Below are positions 1 through 8,931 of a stretch of 63,824 nucleotides of DNA, one piece after another. The DNA comes from Chryseobacterium flavum. Lineage in GTDB: Bacteria; Bacteroidota; Bacteroidia; Flavobacteriales; Weeksellaceae. The position numbers were made by a program, and so were the translations under genes. Every line of letters starts with the position of its first letter. Positions within the stretch are counted from its first letter, which is position 1. Under the pieces are notes generated by a model. It was not told the DNA's origin. It saw only the letters and a program-made list of their open reading frames with translations, and did not search any database. Location of the stretch: the NCBI RefSeq assembly GCF_003385595.1, contig NZ_QNUE01000018.1, positions 1 through 63,824 on the forward strand, written 5' to 3'.

Positions 1-80
1 CTGTTCCCATTCCGAACACAGAAGTTAAGCCCACCAGCGCCGATGGTACTGCTAACGCGGGAGAGTAGGCCGCCGCCAGT
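1..80 (+). rRNA. rrf: 5S ribosomal RNA, 3' part
   Basis: The window opens inside a 5S rRNA. The segments CCATTCCGAACACAGAAGTT and GGGAGAGTAGGCCGCCGCCAG are the conserved loop and 3' strand of bacterial 5S. About 30 nt of the 5' end lie outside the window. It is presumably the end of an rrn operon, because 5S is normally last. The exact 3' end is uncertain by 2-3 nt. Confidence 0.95.
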
Positions 81-97
81 TTTTATTTTATTTTTAA

Positions 98-129
98 AAT
101 CCTTTATCGTTATGATAAAGGATTTTTTT
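98..129 (+). terminator. intrinsic terminator of the rRNA operon
   Basis: A perfect 11-bp stem, AATCCTTTATC (98-108) with GATAAAGGATT (114-124), has a 5-nt loop and a run of T. It lies 18 nt after the 5S gene, as expected for the end of an rrn transcript. Confidence 0.9.
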
Positions 130-149
130 GTTATATACCCCCTGTGAAT

Positions 150-290
150 GAGCAATAGGCAATAAGCAATAGGCTATAAGCCATCAGCCATGAGCCATTA
201 GCAAGAATTGACAATGAGTACAGCCCACCATTCATCAATTACCCTGAATCCATATCCCAAAACTTATAACTCATAACTCATAACTTATTC
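150..290. repeat. degenerate short direct repeats downstream of rrn
   Basis: Two clusters of imperfect 8-10 nt units. The first (about 150-204) is built from variants of GCAATAG and AGCCATNAG. The second (about 261-290) repeats ATAACTC three times. No open frame of note crosses it. It fills most of the gene-free stretch between the 5S gene and the response regulator. The units are too short and irregular to be a CRISPR array. Confidence 0.5.
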
Positions 291-337
291 AAATAACTAT
301 TTCCTTCTATTACCCCGTTTTCCTCGAATAAATTCAA

Positions 338-345
338 TAAGTTTG
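338..345 (+). promoter_or_regulatory. -7 box of the response regulator promoter
   Basis: TAAGTTTG matches the Bacteroidota housekeeping -7 consensus TAnnTTTG and lies 25 nt before the ATG at 371. No clear TTG sits at the expected -33 spacing, so the call rests on the -7 box and its position. Confidence 0.5.
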
Positions 346-370
346 TACTAGTTTTCCAAAAATAATTACA

Positions 371-1693
371 ATGTCAGGAAACATTCTGATCATCGATGAT
401 GAGATCAAACTCCTTAAATTACTAGGAATGATCCTTTCCCAAGAGAGTTTTAATGTAAAAGAAGCTTCTACAACACGTTCAGCAATGACGATGCTGGAGC
501 AATATGAATTTGATGTTGTTCTGAGCGATGTTCGTCTGCCTGATGCTTTTGGAGTAGAGCTGGTAAAGTCGATTAAAAGTAAATATCCGCAGCTGGAGAT
601 CATCCTGATGACGGCATTCGGCAATATTACGGATGCAGTGCAGGCTATGAAGAATGGTGCATATGATTATCTGGTTAAGGGAGATGATAATGAGAAAATT
701 ATCCCATTGGTCTATAAGGCTCTTGATAAGGTAAAAGATAACAGATCAAAAGTTGTTCAGCAGGCTGTGACTAAGGGCTTTGATCAGATTATAGGTAAAT
801 CACCACTCATTTTGCAGGCTAAGAAATTAGCTGAAAAAGTGGCTTTAACCGATGCTGCTGTCCTTCTTACAGGTGAAACCGGTACGGGTAAAGAAGTTTT
901 TGCCAGTGCTATTCACGAAGGAAGTGACAGGAAGAAAAATAGTTTTGTAGCGATCAACTGTTCGGCATTCAGTAAAGATATTCTGGAGAGTGAGCTTTTT
1001 GGTCATAAGCAAGGAGCTTTTACCGGTGCTTTAAAAGACAAAAAAGGATTAATTGAAGAAGCTAACGGAGGAACTTTATTTCTGGATGAAATTGGCGAAA
1101 TGCCTATAGAGCTTCAGGCAAAATTGCTCAGAGTTTTAGAAACCAGGGAATTTATCAAAATGGGTGAAACCAAAGTTTCTAAATCTGACTTCAGGTTAAT
1201 TGCTGCTACCAATAGAGATCTGGTAGATGAAATAAAGCAGGGGAATTTCAGAGAAGATCTCTACTTCAGACTGAATGTCTTTGAGATTACCCTTCCGCCA
1301 TTAAGAGAAAGAAAAGAAGACCTTAAAACCATTGCCAAGCATTTTATAGATGTCTTTTCACATAAGCTTCATCTGACAGCAGTTCAGGTAAATCCCGACT
1401 ATTATAAAGCACTGGAACGAAACGATTGGAAAGGCAATATCCGAGAATTGAGAAATGCTGTGGAGCGAAGTTTGATTTTGATGGATAACAATATCCTTAA
1501 TGCGGACAGTCTTCCCCATTATTCGGAAAAAGCTGTTCCTGAAAATGATTCTTTAAGTATCAGATCACTGGAAAAAATACATATCCAAAAAGTATTACAG
1601 TATACAAAAGGAAATAAGGCAGAAGCTGCCCGATTACTTGAAATCGGCATTGCCACGCTATACCGGAAACTGGAAGAATACGGATTAAAATAA
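371..1693 (+). CDS. sigma-54-dependent response regulator next to kdp
   Basis: This 440-residue NtrC-type activator has a receiver domain (about 1-120; acidic pocket D9-D10, phospho-acceptor D53, K103), an AAA+ domain (about 140-365; Walker A GETGTGKE at 168-175, the sigma-54 contact loop GAFTGA at 215-220, Walker B around 233-240) and a C-terminal Fis-type helix-turn-helix (about 400-440). It is expected to activate a sigma-54 promoter after phosphorylation. It sits immediately upstream of the kdp genes on the same strand, and a histidine kinase lies at the far end of that operon. I infer that it does the job of KdpE, although KdpE itself is an OmpR-type regulator. It has its own promoter and terminator, so it is probably not co-transcribed with kdp. 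Confidence 0.9.
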   Translation: MSGNILIIDDEIKLLKLLGMILSQESFNVKEASTTRSAMTMLEQYEFDVVLSDVRLPDAFGVELVKSIKSKYPQLEIILMTAFGNITDAVQAMKNGAYDYLVKGDDNEKIIPLVYKALDKVKDNRSKVVQQAVTKGFDQIIGKSPLILQAKKLAEKVALTDAAVLLTGETGTGKEVFASAIHEGSDRKKNSFVAINCSAFSKDILESELFGHKQGAFTGALKDKKGLIEEANGGTLFLDEIGEMPIELQAKLLRVLETREFIKMGETKVSKSDFRLIAATNRDLVDEIKQGNFREDLYFRLNVFEITLPPLRERKEDLKTIAKHFIDVFSHKLHLTAVQVNPDYYKALERNDWKGNIRELRNAVERSLILMDNNILNADSLPHYSEKAVPENDSLSIRSLEKIHIQKVLQYTKGNKAEAARLLEIGIATLYRKLEEYGLK

Positions 1694-1716
1694 ACTTTTT
1701 ATCATTTTAATAATGG

Positions 1717-1741
1717 GCCTATCATTTTGATAGGCTTTTTT
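1717..1741 (+). terminator. intrinsic terminator after the response regulator
   Basis: The stem GCCTATCA (1717-1724) / TGATAGGC (1728-1735) is followed by T6. It separates the regulator gene from the kdp operon. Confidence 0.85.
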
Positions 1742-1855
1742 GTTTTTATATAGTTTAATATTTTACTTTAATTAATTGTTAATCATGTGTTTATGTGTTT
1801 GTTTTTCAAAGTGGACTTTCTTTTGGCATATAGTCTCTGAATAAAATATTTAAAA

Positions 1856-1963
1856 ATGACAATTTCTAGAAAAACGTTTAAAAAACGGGAGCACTCTACT
1901 TTTAGTCTGCTGATTGTATCGTACGTATTGTTGACTCTTTTAACCTTAATGATTGAAATATGA
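1856..1963 (+). CDS. small membrane ORF leading the kdp operon (35 aa)
   Basis: An ATG-initiated frame of 35 codons starts after an A-rich stretch. The peptide has a basic N terminus (MTISRKTFKKREH) and one hydrophobic helix (SLLIVSYVLLTLLTLMI). Its stop overlaps the next start as ATGA (1960-1963), which suggests translational coupling. Only 36 codons long, it is easily missed by gene finders. I do not recognise a family. It could be an inner-membrane accessory peptide of Kdp or a leader peptide. The tight spacing of the three small frames favours real translation. Confidence 0.55.
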   Translation: MTISRKTFKKREHSTFSLLIVSYVLLTLLTLMIEI

Positions 1964-2043
1964 TGCTCATAAGTTTAATTCTGCTTTTTGCAGTGTTGTT
2001 TTGGCTTTTATATAAATCAGTTGAATTTTTTGATAGAATATAA
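1960..2043 (+). CDS. small membrane ORF between the leader ORF and kdpF (27 aa)
   Basis: The ATG overlaps the preceding stop (ATGA). The 27-residue product is almost entirely one transmembrane helix (LISLILLFAVLFWLLYKS) with a short charged tail (VEFFDRI). The stop is 3 nt before the kdpF start. It resembles KdpF in size and topology but lacks the terminal P-E-x-F signature. It could be a second KdpF-like lipid-mimicking subunit; this is inference only. Confidence 0.55.
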   Translation: MMLISLILLFAVLFWLLYKSVEFFDRI

Positions 2044-2046
2044 ATT

Positions 2047-2124
2047 ATGTGGAGTTTATTTTTCCTCTCAATACTTGCCTTCGTGTATATCTGTTATGTT
2101 TTAATAAAACCTGAAAAATTTTAA
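2047..2124 (+). CDS. kdpF: potassium-transporting ATPase subunit KdpF
   Basis: This 25-residue single-helix peptide ends in YVLIKPEKF, matching the conserved end of KdpF (Y-x-L-x-x-P-E-x-F). It sits 6 nt upstream of kdpA, the position of kdpF in other operons. KdpF stabilises the KdpABC complex in the inner membrane. It is short enough to be missed by automatic annotation. Confidence 0.85.
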   Translation: MWSLFFLSILAFVYICYVLIKPEKF

Positions 2125-2130
2125 TCCATC

Positions 2131-3825
2131 ATGAATACAGAAATATTAGGCATTATAGCAATGTTTGCTATCACATTAGTTATCGGAATATTTTTAGGGA
2201 AATATATAGCTAATGTCTATGGATACAAAAAAACTTTTCTTGATCCGGTTTTTGAGCCCGTTGAAAAGTTAATTTATAAAGTTTCAGGGATTAATCCTGC
2301 CCGCCAGATGAACTGGAAACAGAATATGTATGCCATGCTGGCAATTAATCTGATCTGGTTTATCATTGGCTTTCTTCTTTTGCTGAATCAGTCTTGGCTT
2401 CCTTTAAACCCTGACGGAAATCCGAATATGTCGCCCGATCTGGCTTTTAATACGACCATTTCATTCTTAGTCAACTGCAATTTACAGCACTATTCGGGAG
2501 AATCGGGAGTAAGCTATCTGAGCCAGCTTTATCTGATGTTTTTACAGTTTGTCACAGCTGCAACGGGAATGGCAGCAATGGCTGTTCTTTTCAAAGCTTT
2601 TAAAGAAAAAACAAGTATCGAACTGGGGAACTTTTACGATTATTTCACAAAATCAATGATCAGAATTCTGGTTCCAATCAGTGTAATTGTTGCTTTAATT
2701 CTTTCTATAAACGGAAGTCCTATGACTTTTGAAGGGAAAGACCATATCATAACACTTGAAGGTCAGAAAGCAGATGTTTCCAGAGGTCCTGTATCAGCAT
2801 TTGTTGCAATCAAGCATTTAGGAACCAATGGAGGAGGATTTTTTGGAGCGAACTCTGCACATCCTCTTGAAAATCCCAATTATATGACCAATATGACAGA
2901 GATGGTAGCTCAGATGATCATTCCGTTCGCATTGGTATTTGCACTGGGCTTTTTTCTGAATAAAAGGAAACTTTCATGGGTGATCTTTACGGTAATGACT
3001 GTCGGTTTTCTGGCACTTACTATTCCGAATATAGTGAATGAAACAGGAGGAAACCCTCTGATTACAAAAATGGGAGCGGAAAACGGTCTGGGAGCTATGG
3101 AAGGGAAGGAAATCCGTTTCGGAAGTGCAGCATCAGGATATTGGAGTATTGCCACCACCGTAATTTCTACAGGATCAGTGAACTCAATGCATGACAGTAC
3201 GATGCCTCTTTCCGGGATGAATGAATTGCTTGCGATGATGATCAACTGTTTTTACGGAGGTTGTGGAGTTGGTATCCTGAACTATTTCATCTTTATTATT
3301 CTTGCTGTATTTATCAGTGGTCTGATGGTAGGAAGAACCCCTGAATTTATGGGTAAAAAGATTGAAGCGAAAGAAATGAAGATTGCGATGATCGTAGCTT
3401 TATTCCATCCTTTCCTGATTCTTGCAGGAACAGCTTTAACAGCTTATTTGCCGGAATTTGGAGCAAAGACATTGAATAATCCTGGTTTTCATGGTTTCAG
3501 TGAAATGCTGTACGAGTTTACTTCTTCTGCAGCGAATAACGGATCAGGGTTTGAAGGTCTCGGAGACAATACACCATGGTGGAATATCTCAACAGGAATT
3601 GTACTGCTACTCTCAAGATTCATTCCGATTATAGGACCGGTAGCAATTGCAGGCTTATTGGCACAGAAGAAATATATCCCTGAAAGTTCAGGAACGCTGA
3701 AAACGGATACGGCAACTTTTGGTTTTATGACTTTAGCAGTGATATTGCTGATTGCAGCGTTGTCTTTCTTCCCTGCACTGACACTAGGTCCTATTGCAGA
3801 GCAGATCCAGTATTTCTCAAAATAA
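2131..3825 (+). CDS. kdpA: potassium-transporting ATPase potassium-binding subunit KdpA
   Basis: This 564-residue polytopic membrane protein belongs to the SKT family and is of usual length. Each of the four selectivity-filter repeats is visible: NCNLQHYSGE, TNGGGFFGANSAHP, NCFYGGCGVGIL and SSAANNGSGFEG. KdpA binds K+ on the periplasmic side and passes it to KdpB. The start follows kdpF by 6 nt. Unusually, 174 nt separate it from kdpB. Confidence 0.98.
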   Translation: MNTEILGIIAMFAITLVIGIFLGKYIANVYGYKKTFLDPVFEPVEKLIYKVSGINPARQMNWKQNMYAMLAINLIWFIIGFLLLLNQSWLPLNPDGNPNMSPDLAFNTTISFLVNCNLQHYSGESGVSYLSQLYLMFLQFVTAATGMAAMAVLFKAFKEKTSIELGNFYDYFTKSMIRILVPISVIVALILSINGSPMTFEGKDHIITLEGQKADVSRGPVSAFVAIKHLGTNGGGFFGANSAHPLENPNYMTNMTEMVAQMIIPFALVFALGFFLNKRKLSWVIFTVMTVGFLALTIPNIVNETGGNPLITKMGAENGLGAMEGKEIRFGSAASGYWSIATTVISTGSVNSMHDSTMPLSGMNELLAMMINCFYGGCGVGILNYFIFIILAVFISGLMVGRTPEFMGKKIEAKEMKIAMIVALFHPFLILAGTALTAYLPEFGAKTLNNPGFHGFSEMLYEFTSSAANNGSGFEGLGDNTPWWNISTGIVLLLSRFIPIIGPVAIAGLLAQKKYIPESSGTLKTDTATFGFMTLAVILLIAALSFFPALTLGPIAEQIQYFSK

Positions 3826-3999
3826 ATGTGAACATTAAAAATTAAAATCAATATTCAACCATTAAGGAAGCCGAAAAGTTAGGAAGCTAGTCTGACACTT
3901 ACTGAAACGTTCACTTAATATTATCCATATCTATCCCAATTATCTGGCAGACCTTGATGGTTACTATTGATTTACAATGATATAAATTCTTTCAAAAAA
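3826..3999 (+). other. structured 174-nt gap inside the kdp operon
   Basis: No plausible coding frame is seen. Long-range complementary segments are present: AACCATTAAG (3857-3866) with CTTGATGGTT (3953-3962, one G-U), GTCTG (3890-3894) with CAGAC (3948-3952), and GTGAAC (3828-3833) with GTTCAC (3909-3914). The first two nest into one arm; the third is an alternative to them. Other kdp junctions in this operon are only 3-10 nt. Confidence 0.4.
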
Positions 4000-6039
4000 A
4001 TGAAAAATCAGTCACAAGCATTGTTTCAAAGAGATTTGGTCAACGAAGCGATAAAACAGTCCTTTGTAAAACTGAATCCGAAAATTATGTTTAAAAATCC
4101 GGTAATGTTCCTGGTGGAGATCGGAACCATAGTCATGTTTATTGTAAGCATGTTCAGCCTTACCGGTGATAAAACTCAGGGAAGCTTTTCCTACAACTTT
4201 TTAGTATTTATAATTTTATTTTTCACCGTTTTGTTTGCCAACTTTGCAGAAGCTATTGCAGAGGCAAGAGGAAAAGCACAGGCTGATACCCTCAGAAAAA
4301 CAAGGGAAGAAACTCCGGCCAAATTAGTGCTTAATAATAAACCGGGATTTCAGGTAGAAATAAGCCTGAAAATGTCTGCTGAAATGAAATTAGGTGATAT
4401 CTTCCTTTGTGAAGCGGGAGATCAGATTCCTATGGATGGGGAGATTATTGAAGGCCTGGCAACCATTGATGAATCTGCTATTACAGGAGAAAGTGCACCT
4501 GTGATCCGTGAAGCCGGAGGAGATAAAAGCTCTGTAACAGGAGGTACAAAAGTACTTTCAGACAGGATTAAAGTGAAAGTAACCACAAAACCGGGAGAAT
4601 CTTTTCTGGATAAAATGATCGCCCTTGTAGAAGGAGCATCAAGACAAAAGACACCTAATGAAATCGCATTAACCATACTTTTAGCAGGATTTACTCTTAC
4701 ATTTATTATTGTTACTCTTACTTTAAAGCCTTTTGCAGACTATGCGCAGACTCCGATTACCATAGCAGCATTTATCTCTCTTTTCGTATGTCTTATTCCG
4801 ACAACGATCGGGGGTCTGCTTTCTGCAATCGGGATTGCGGGAATGGACAGAGCATTGAGAGCGAATGTGATTACCAAAAGTGGTAAAGCAGTAGAAACAG
4901 CAGGAGATATCGATGTTCTGTTGCTTGACAAAACCGGAACAATTACCATAGGAAACCGTAAGGCAACACAATTTCATCCTGCTAACGGAATTCAGCTTGA
5001 AGAATTCATTAAAGCTTCTGCATTAAGTTCTGTAGCTGATGAAACACCGGAAGGGAAATCTATTATTGAACTGAGTGCCCTAAAAACTGAAGATTTATTG
5101 GTTTCAAATCCTTCTTATATTGATTTTACTGCGGAAACAAGAACTTCAGGAATTGATTTTGACGAAACAAGAATCCGTAAAGGAGCTTACGATACCATAA
5201 AAAAACTGACTGAAAAAGCCGGGAATATCTTCCCGCAGGAAACTCAGGATGCTGTCACCAAAATTTCTGAAAACGGAGGAACCCCTTTGGTAGTAGCTGT
5301 TAATGAAAAGGTATGGGGAGTGATCGAACTTCAGGATATTATCAAAACCGGAATTCAGGAACGTTTCCAGAGACTGAGAAAAATGGGCGTTAAAACGGTG
5401 ATGGTAACCGGGGATAATCCTCTGACCGCAAAATTCATTGCAGAAAAAGCAGGTGTAGATGACTTTATTGCCGAAGCAAAACCTGAAGATAAGATGAATT
5501 ATATTAAAAAGGAACAGCAGGAGGGTAAGCTCGTAGCGATGATGGGAGATGGTACCAATGATGCTCCGGCACTGGCACAAGCCGATGTAGGTGTAGCGAT
5601 GAACAGCGGAACTCAGGCTGCTAAAGAAGCCGGGAACATGGTAGACCTGGATAATGACCCTACAAAGCTGATTGAAATTGTGGAAATCGGGAAGCAGCTA
5701 TTGATGACAAGGGGAACATTGACGACTTTCAGTATTGCAAACGACGTAGCGAAGTATTTTGCCATTATTCCGGCACTCTTCATTACTTTCATTCCTTCCC
5801 TTCAGAAGCTGAATATTATGAACCTTCACAGTCCGGAGACGGCCATATTATCAGCGGTTATTTTTAATGCGGTGATCATTCCCTTCCTGATTCCCCTGGC
5901 ACTGAAAGGAGTAGCTTATAAGCCGATCGGGGCAAGTGCATTGTTAAGAAGAAACCTTTTGATCTACGGTTTGGGCGGAGTTATTGTTCCATTCATCGGG
6001 ATCAAAATCATTGATCTGATAATCAGTTTATTCTATTAA
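4000..6039 (+). CDS. kdpB: potassium-transporting ATPase ATP-binding subunit KdpB
   Basis: This 679-residue P-type ATPase has the TGES actuator motif, the phosphorylation motif DKTGT (in [13 protein letters not shown]), the nucleotide-binding stretch [18 protein letters not shown] and the hinge motif [16 protein letters not shown]. It energises K+ uptake through KdpA. An in-frame ATG exists at 3967. The ATG at 4000 is preferred because it follows an A-rich tract and gives the family N terminus MKNQSQALF. Confidence 0.97.
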   Translation: MKNQSQALFQRDLVNEAIKQSFVKLNPKIMFKNPVMFLVEIGTIVMFIVSMFSLTGDKTQGSFSYNFLVFIILFFTVLFANFAEAIAEARGKAQADTLRKTREETPAKLVLNNKPGFQVEISLKMSAEMKLGDIFLCEAGDQIPMDGEIIEGLATIDESAITGESAPVIREAGGDKSSVTGGTKVLSDRIKVKVTTKPGESFLDKMIALVEGASRQKTPNEIALTILLAGFTLTFIIVTLTLKPFADYAQTPITIAAFISLFVCLIPTTIGGLLSAIGIAGMDRALRANVITKSGKAVETAGDIDVLLLDKTGTITIGNRKATQFHPANGIQLEEFIKASALSSVADETPEGKSIIELSALKTEDLLVSNPSYIDFTAETRTSGIDFDETRIRKGAYDTIKKLTEKAGNIFPQETQDAVTKISENGGTPLVVAVNEKVWGVIELQDIIKTGIQERFQRLRKMGVKTVMVTGDNPLTAKFIAEKAGVDDFIAEAKPEDKMNYIKKEQQEGKLVAMMGDGTNDAPALAQADVGVAMNSGTQAAKEAGNMVDLDNDPTKLIEIVEIGKQLLMTRGTLTTFSIANDVAKYFAIIPALFITFIPSLQKLNIMNLHSPETAILSAVIFNAVIIPFLIPLALKGVAYKPIGASALLRRNLLIYGLGGVIVPFIGIKIIDLIISLFY

Positions 6040-6049
6040 AATTTTAAAA

Positions 6050-6607
6050 ATGAAAAATCATATTGTTTCAGCATTCAGATTAACGCTTGTAATGCTGGTG
6101 GTAACAGGAATTTATCTGGCAATTGTATATGGAGGCTCTAAAATACTTCCAAACAAAGGAAACGGAGAGGTTATTTTTGATAAAGGGCAGAAGTTCTATG
6201 TCAATATCGGACAGGAATTTAAATCTGAAAAATATTTTCACGGCCGCCCTTCTTCTGTCAACTATAATGCAGCAGGAAGCGGGGGAAGCAACAAAGGTCC
6301 AAGCAACAAAGAATATCTGGAGATCGTACAGAAAAGAATTGACACTTTAAAAATGGATAATCCTGAAATGGATAATACAAAAGTACCTGTAGAGCTTGTT
6401 ACAGCAAGTGGAAGCGGGCTGGATCCGGATATTTCTGTAGAAGGAGCTTTATATCAGGCAAAAAGAATTGCAAAAGTGAGAAACCTTTCCGAAGAGCAGG
6501 TCAGAAACTTAATTAGTACTCAAACTGAAAAGCCGTTGTTAGGACTTTTCGGGCCGTCAAAAGTAAATGTTTTGACACTTAATATTGCTTTGGATCAATT
6601 AAAATAA
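6050..6607 (+). CDS. kdpC: potassium-transporting ATPase subunit KdpC
   Basis: This 185-residue protein has one N-terminal membrane anchor (about 8-30) and a periplasmic domain with the family motifs FHGRPSSVNYNAAGSGGSN and SGSGLDPDIS. KdpC stabilises the transporter and raises its ATP affinity. It begins 10 nt after kdpB. Confidence 0.97.
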   Translation: MKNHIVSAFRLTLVMLVVTGIYLAIVYGGSKILPNKGNGEVIFDKGQKFYVNIGQEFKSEKYFHGRPSSVNYNAAGSGGSNKGPSNKEYLEIVQKRIDTLKMDNPEMDNTKVPVELVTASGSGLDPDISVEGALYQAKRIAKVRNLSEEQVRNLISTQTEKPLLGLFGPSKVNVLTLNIALDQLK

Positions 6608-6624
6608 TAAATTAATAATCAAAT

Positions 6625-6657
6625 AATCATGTCAGGATTTTAAACTCTGACATGATT
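6625..6657 (+). repeat. perfect 11-bp inverted repeat upstream of the porin gene
   Basis: AATCATGTCAG (6625-6635) and CTGACATGATT (6647-6657) are exact inverted copies with an 11-nt spacer. They lie 17 nt before the GTG start. No T tract follows, so it does not look like a normal terminator. It may be an operator, an mRNA-stability hairpin or a translation-control hairpin. Confidence 0.55.
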
Positions 6658-6674
6658 AACATACCTTAAATAAA

Positions 6675-7760
6675 GTGAAAAAATATCTAGTTATAGGTGC
6701 TGTTTTAGGAATGTTTTTTTCAAAAGCACAGTTATCAGATTCATTGAAAACAGAGAATAAGGTTACATTCTCCGCTTATGCAGAACTGTTTTATACTTAC
6801 GATTTTAATGAACCGGGTAATCATGTACGTCAAAACTTTTTATATTCATATAACAGGCATAATGAAATAAACCTGAATCTGGGCTTGGTAAAAGCGAATT
6901 ACCAGAGTGAAAATATCCGTGCTAATTTAGCTTTAATGGCCGGAACTTATGCACAGGATAATATGGCTGCAGAGCAGGATGCGTTGCGATATGTGAACGA
7001 AGCCAATGTAGGAATCAGAATATCAGAAAATAAAAACTTATGGATTGATGCAGGGATTATGCCTTCACATATAGGCTGGGAAAGTGCTATAGGAAAAGAT
7101 AATGTTAATCTGACAAGAAGTTTGGCCGCAGAGAACTCTCCATACTTTGAGACCGGAGCTAAAATCTCTTATACTTCAGATAACGGGAAATGGTTTATAA
7201 GCGGACTGGTCCTGAATGGATGGCAACGTATTGCTAAGGCTGAAGGTAATCAGAGTATATCCTTCGGACATCAGGTAACCTATAAACCCAATGATAAAAT
7301 TACCCTGAACAGTAGTTCATTTATTGGAAATGACAAGGCGAAAGAAGACAAAAGGATGCGCTATTTCCATGATTTATACGGAAGCTTCCAGATCACGGAT
7401 CAGTTTTCTGCTATACTGGGATTTGATATCGGTGCTGAGCAAAAATCAAAAGGAAGTGATCAGTATAATATTTGGTATAGTCCGAATGTTCAGATGAAAT
7501 ATCAGGTGGACAGTAAATGGGCTCTGGCAGGAAGGTTTGAGTATTATAACGATAAGAACGGTGTGATTATCAGTACAGAAACGCCTAATGGATTCCAGAC
7601 ATTCGGATATTCTCTCAATGTAGATTATGCTATATTCAAAAATGTAGTTTTCCGTACGGAAGCGAGAGGCTTTACCTCAAAAGATGCCATTTTCGCGAAA
7701 AATGAGGATCTTAAAAAAGGAAATTTCTTTATAACATCAAGTTTAGCTGTGTGGTTTTAA
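6675..7760 (+). CDS. outer-membrane beta-barrel porin of the kdp operon
   Basis: The 361-residue product has a signal peptide (MKKYLVIGAVLGMFFSKAQ) and many alternating aromatic/hydrophobic strands. It ends in a hydrophobic strand with terminal F (SSLAVWF), typical of outer-membrane barrels. It resembles the putative BBP2-type porins of Bacteroidota. The start is GTG; no in-frame ATG fits the signal peptide. Its place between kdpC and the kdpD-like gene suggests a role in bringing K+ or another solute across the outer membrane, which is inference. Confidence 0.8.
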   Translation: MKKYLVIGAVLGMFFSKAQLSDSLKTENKVTFSAYAELFYTYDFNEPGNHVRQNFLYSYNRHNEINLNLGLVKANYQSENIRANLALMAGTYAQDNMAAEQDALRYVNEANVGIRISENKNLWIDAGIMPSHIGWESAIGKDNVNLTRSLAAENSPYFETGAKISYTSDNGKWFISGLVLNGWQRIAKAEGNQSISFGHQVTYKPNDKITLNSSSFIGNDKAKEDKRMRYFHDLYGSFQITDQFSAILGFDIGAEQKSKGSDQYNIWYSPNVQMKYQVDSKWALAGRFEYYNDKNGVIISTETPNGFQTFGYSLNVDYAIFKNVVFRTEARGFTSKDAIFAKNEDLKKGNFFITSSLAVWF

Positions 7761-7816
7761 AATGAGTATCAACTCAGGAAAAAGTGTTTAAAGTAAAATT
7801 AAAAAGAATAAAATCA

Positions 7817-8926
7817 ATGTCATCAGCAAAAGATTTTTTAGAACTGATTCAAAAATCCCGTAAAGGAAAATTCAAAATTTATATCGGGATGAGTGCGGGG
7901 GTAGGAAAGAGTTTTCGTATGCTCCAGGAAGCACATTCCCTTTTGCGAAATGGCATTGATGTAAAGATCGGATATATTGAAACCCATGGTCGGGAAGAAA
8001 CTGAAGCTTTGGTAGAAGGTATTCCTCAGATTGAAAGAAAATCAGTTTTTTATAAGGGAAAGAACCTTGAGGAAATGGATCTTCAGGCCATAATCAATGA
8101 ACATCCTGAAGTAGTTCTGGTAGATGAACTTGCCCATACCAATGTAGAAGGGTCTAAAAATAAAAAAAGGTGGCAGGATGTGCTGGAAATTCTTGATAAT
8201 GGAATCAACGTTATCAGTGCCATGAATATCCAGCATATCGAAAGCCTGAATGAAGAGGTAAAGAAAATCACAGGAGTAGAAGTATCGGAACGGGTCCCGG
8301 ATAAGGTTTTGGCATTGGCAGATGAAGTGGTGAATATTGACCTTACAGCTGACGAACTGCTGACCCGTTTGAAAGAAGGAAAAATTTATAAAAAGGAAAA
8401 AATTCAGACGGCACTGAGTAATTTCTTTCAGAGCGGACATATTCTGCAGCTTCGTGAGCTGGCTTTAAAAGAAGTAGCCACCCATGTGGAAAGAAAGGTG
8501 GAAACAGAAATCAAAACCGAAAATTTTAAACCGATAAAATTTTTAGCCTGTATCAGCAGTAATGAAAAGATTGCTAAAACAATTATCCGGAAAACAGCAA
8601 GATTAGCCAGTTACTATAACAGTCCGTGGACTGTTTTATACATTCAGAAGCCTTCTGAAAATCCGGAAAAAATAGCATTGGACAAACAGCGGTATTTAAT
8701 TAATAATTTTAATTTAGCACAGGAATTGGGTGCCAAAGTGGTCCGGATCAAAGAAAGCAGTGTTCATAACGGAATCCTGGAATACGTGATTGCCCATAAT
8801 ATTACAACGGTCTGCATTGGTAAACCTCATGCCAGGCTCTGGCAGCGGCTGTTTGGGTACAGCTGGATCTATACCCTGATGAACAGGCTGAATGAAAGAC
8901 AGATAGATATTATTATTTTATCTTAA
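7817..8926 (+). CDS. stand-alone KdpD N-terminal sensor and USP protein
   Basis: The product (369 residues from the preferred ATG; a GTG exists at 7784) has the KdpD domain with a Walker-A-like motif GMSAGVGKS and the segment VDELAHTN (residues about 10-215). A universal-stress-protein domain follows (about 240-365). It lacks the four membrane helices and histidine kinase of full KdpD (about 890 residues in Escherichia coli). The kinase is the next gene, 5 nt away. It probably senses K+, ATP or turgor in the cytoplasm and acts on the neighbouring kinase. Confidence 0.9.
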   Translation: MSSAKDFLELIQKSRKGKFKIYIGMSAGVGKSFRMLQEAHSLLRNGIDVKIGYIETHGREETEALVEGIPQIERKSVFYKGKNLEEMDLQAIINEHPEVVLVDELAHTNVEGSKNKKRWQDVLEILDNGINVISAMNIQHIESLNEEVKKITGVEVSERVPDKVLALADEVVNIDLTADELLTRLKEGKIYKKEKIQTALSNFFQSGHILQLRELALKEVATHVERKVETEIKTENFKPIKFLACISSNEKIAKTIIRKTARLASYYNSPWTVLYIQKPSENPEKIALDKQRYLINNFNLAQELGAKVVRIKESSVHNGILEYVIAHNITTVCIGKPHARLWQRLFGYSWIYTLMNRLNERQIDIIILS

Positions 8927-8931
8927 AAGTA

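Noticed and set aside
150..290. CRISPR array
   Set aside because: Units are 7-10 nt, not uniform, and without spacers of constant length.
1812..1828. Possible sigma-54 promoter (TGGAC...TTGGCA) upstream of the kdp operon
   Set aside because: The GG and GC elements are one base too far apart and the first block is not TGGCAC; sigma-54 is strict about spacing. It would fit the neighbouring activator, so it is only worth a test.
5146..5580. Long open frame antisense to kdpB
   Set aside because: Its composition follows the opposite strand of a well-conserved gene and it has no start context; a shadow frame.
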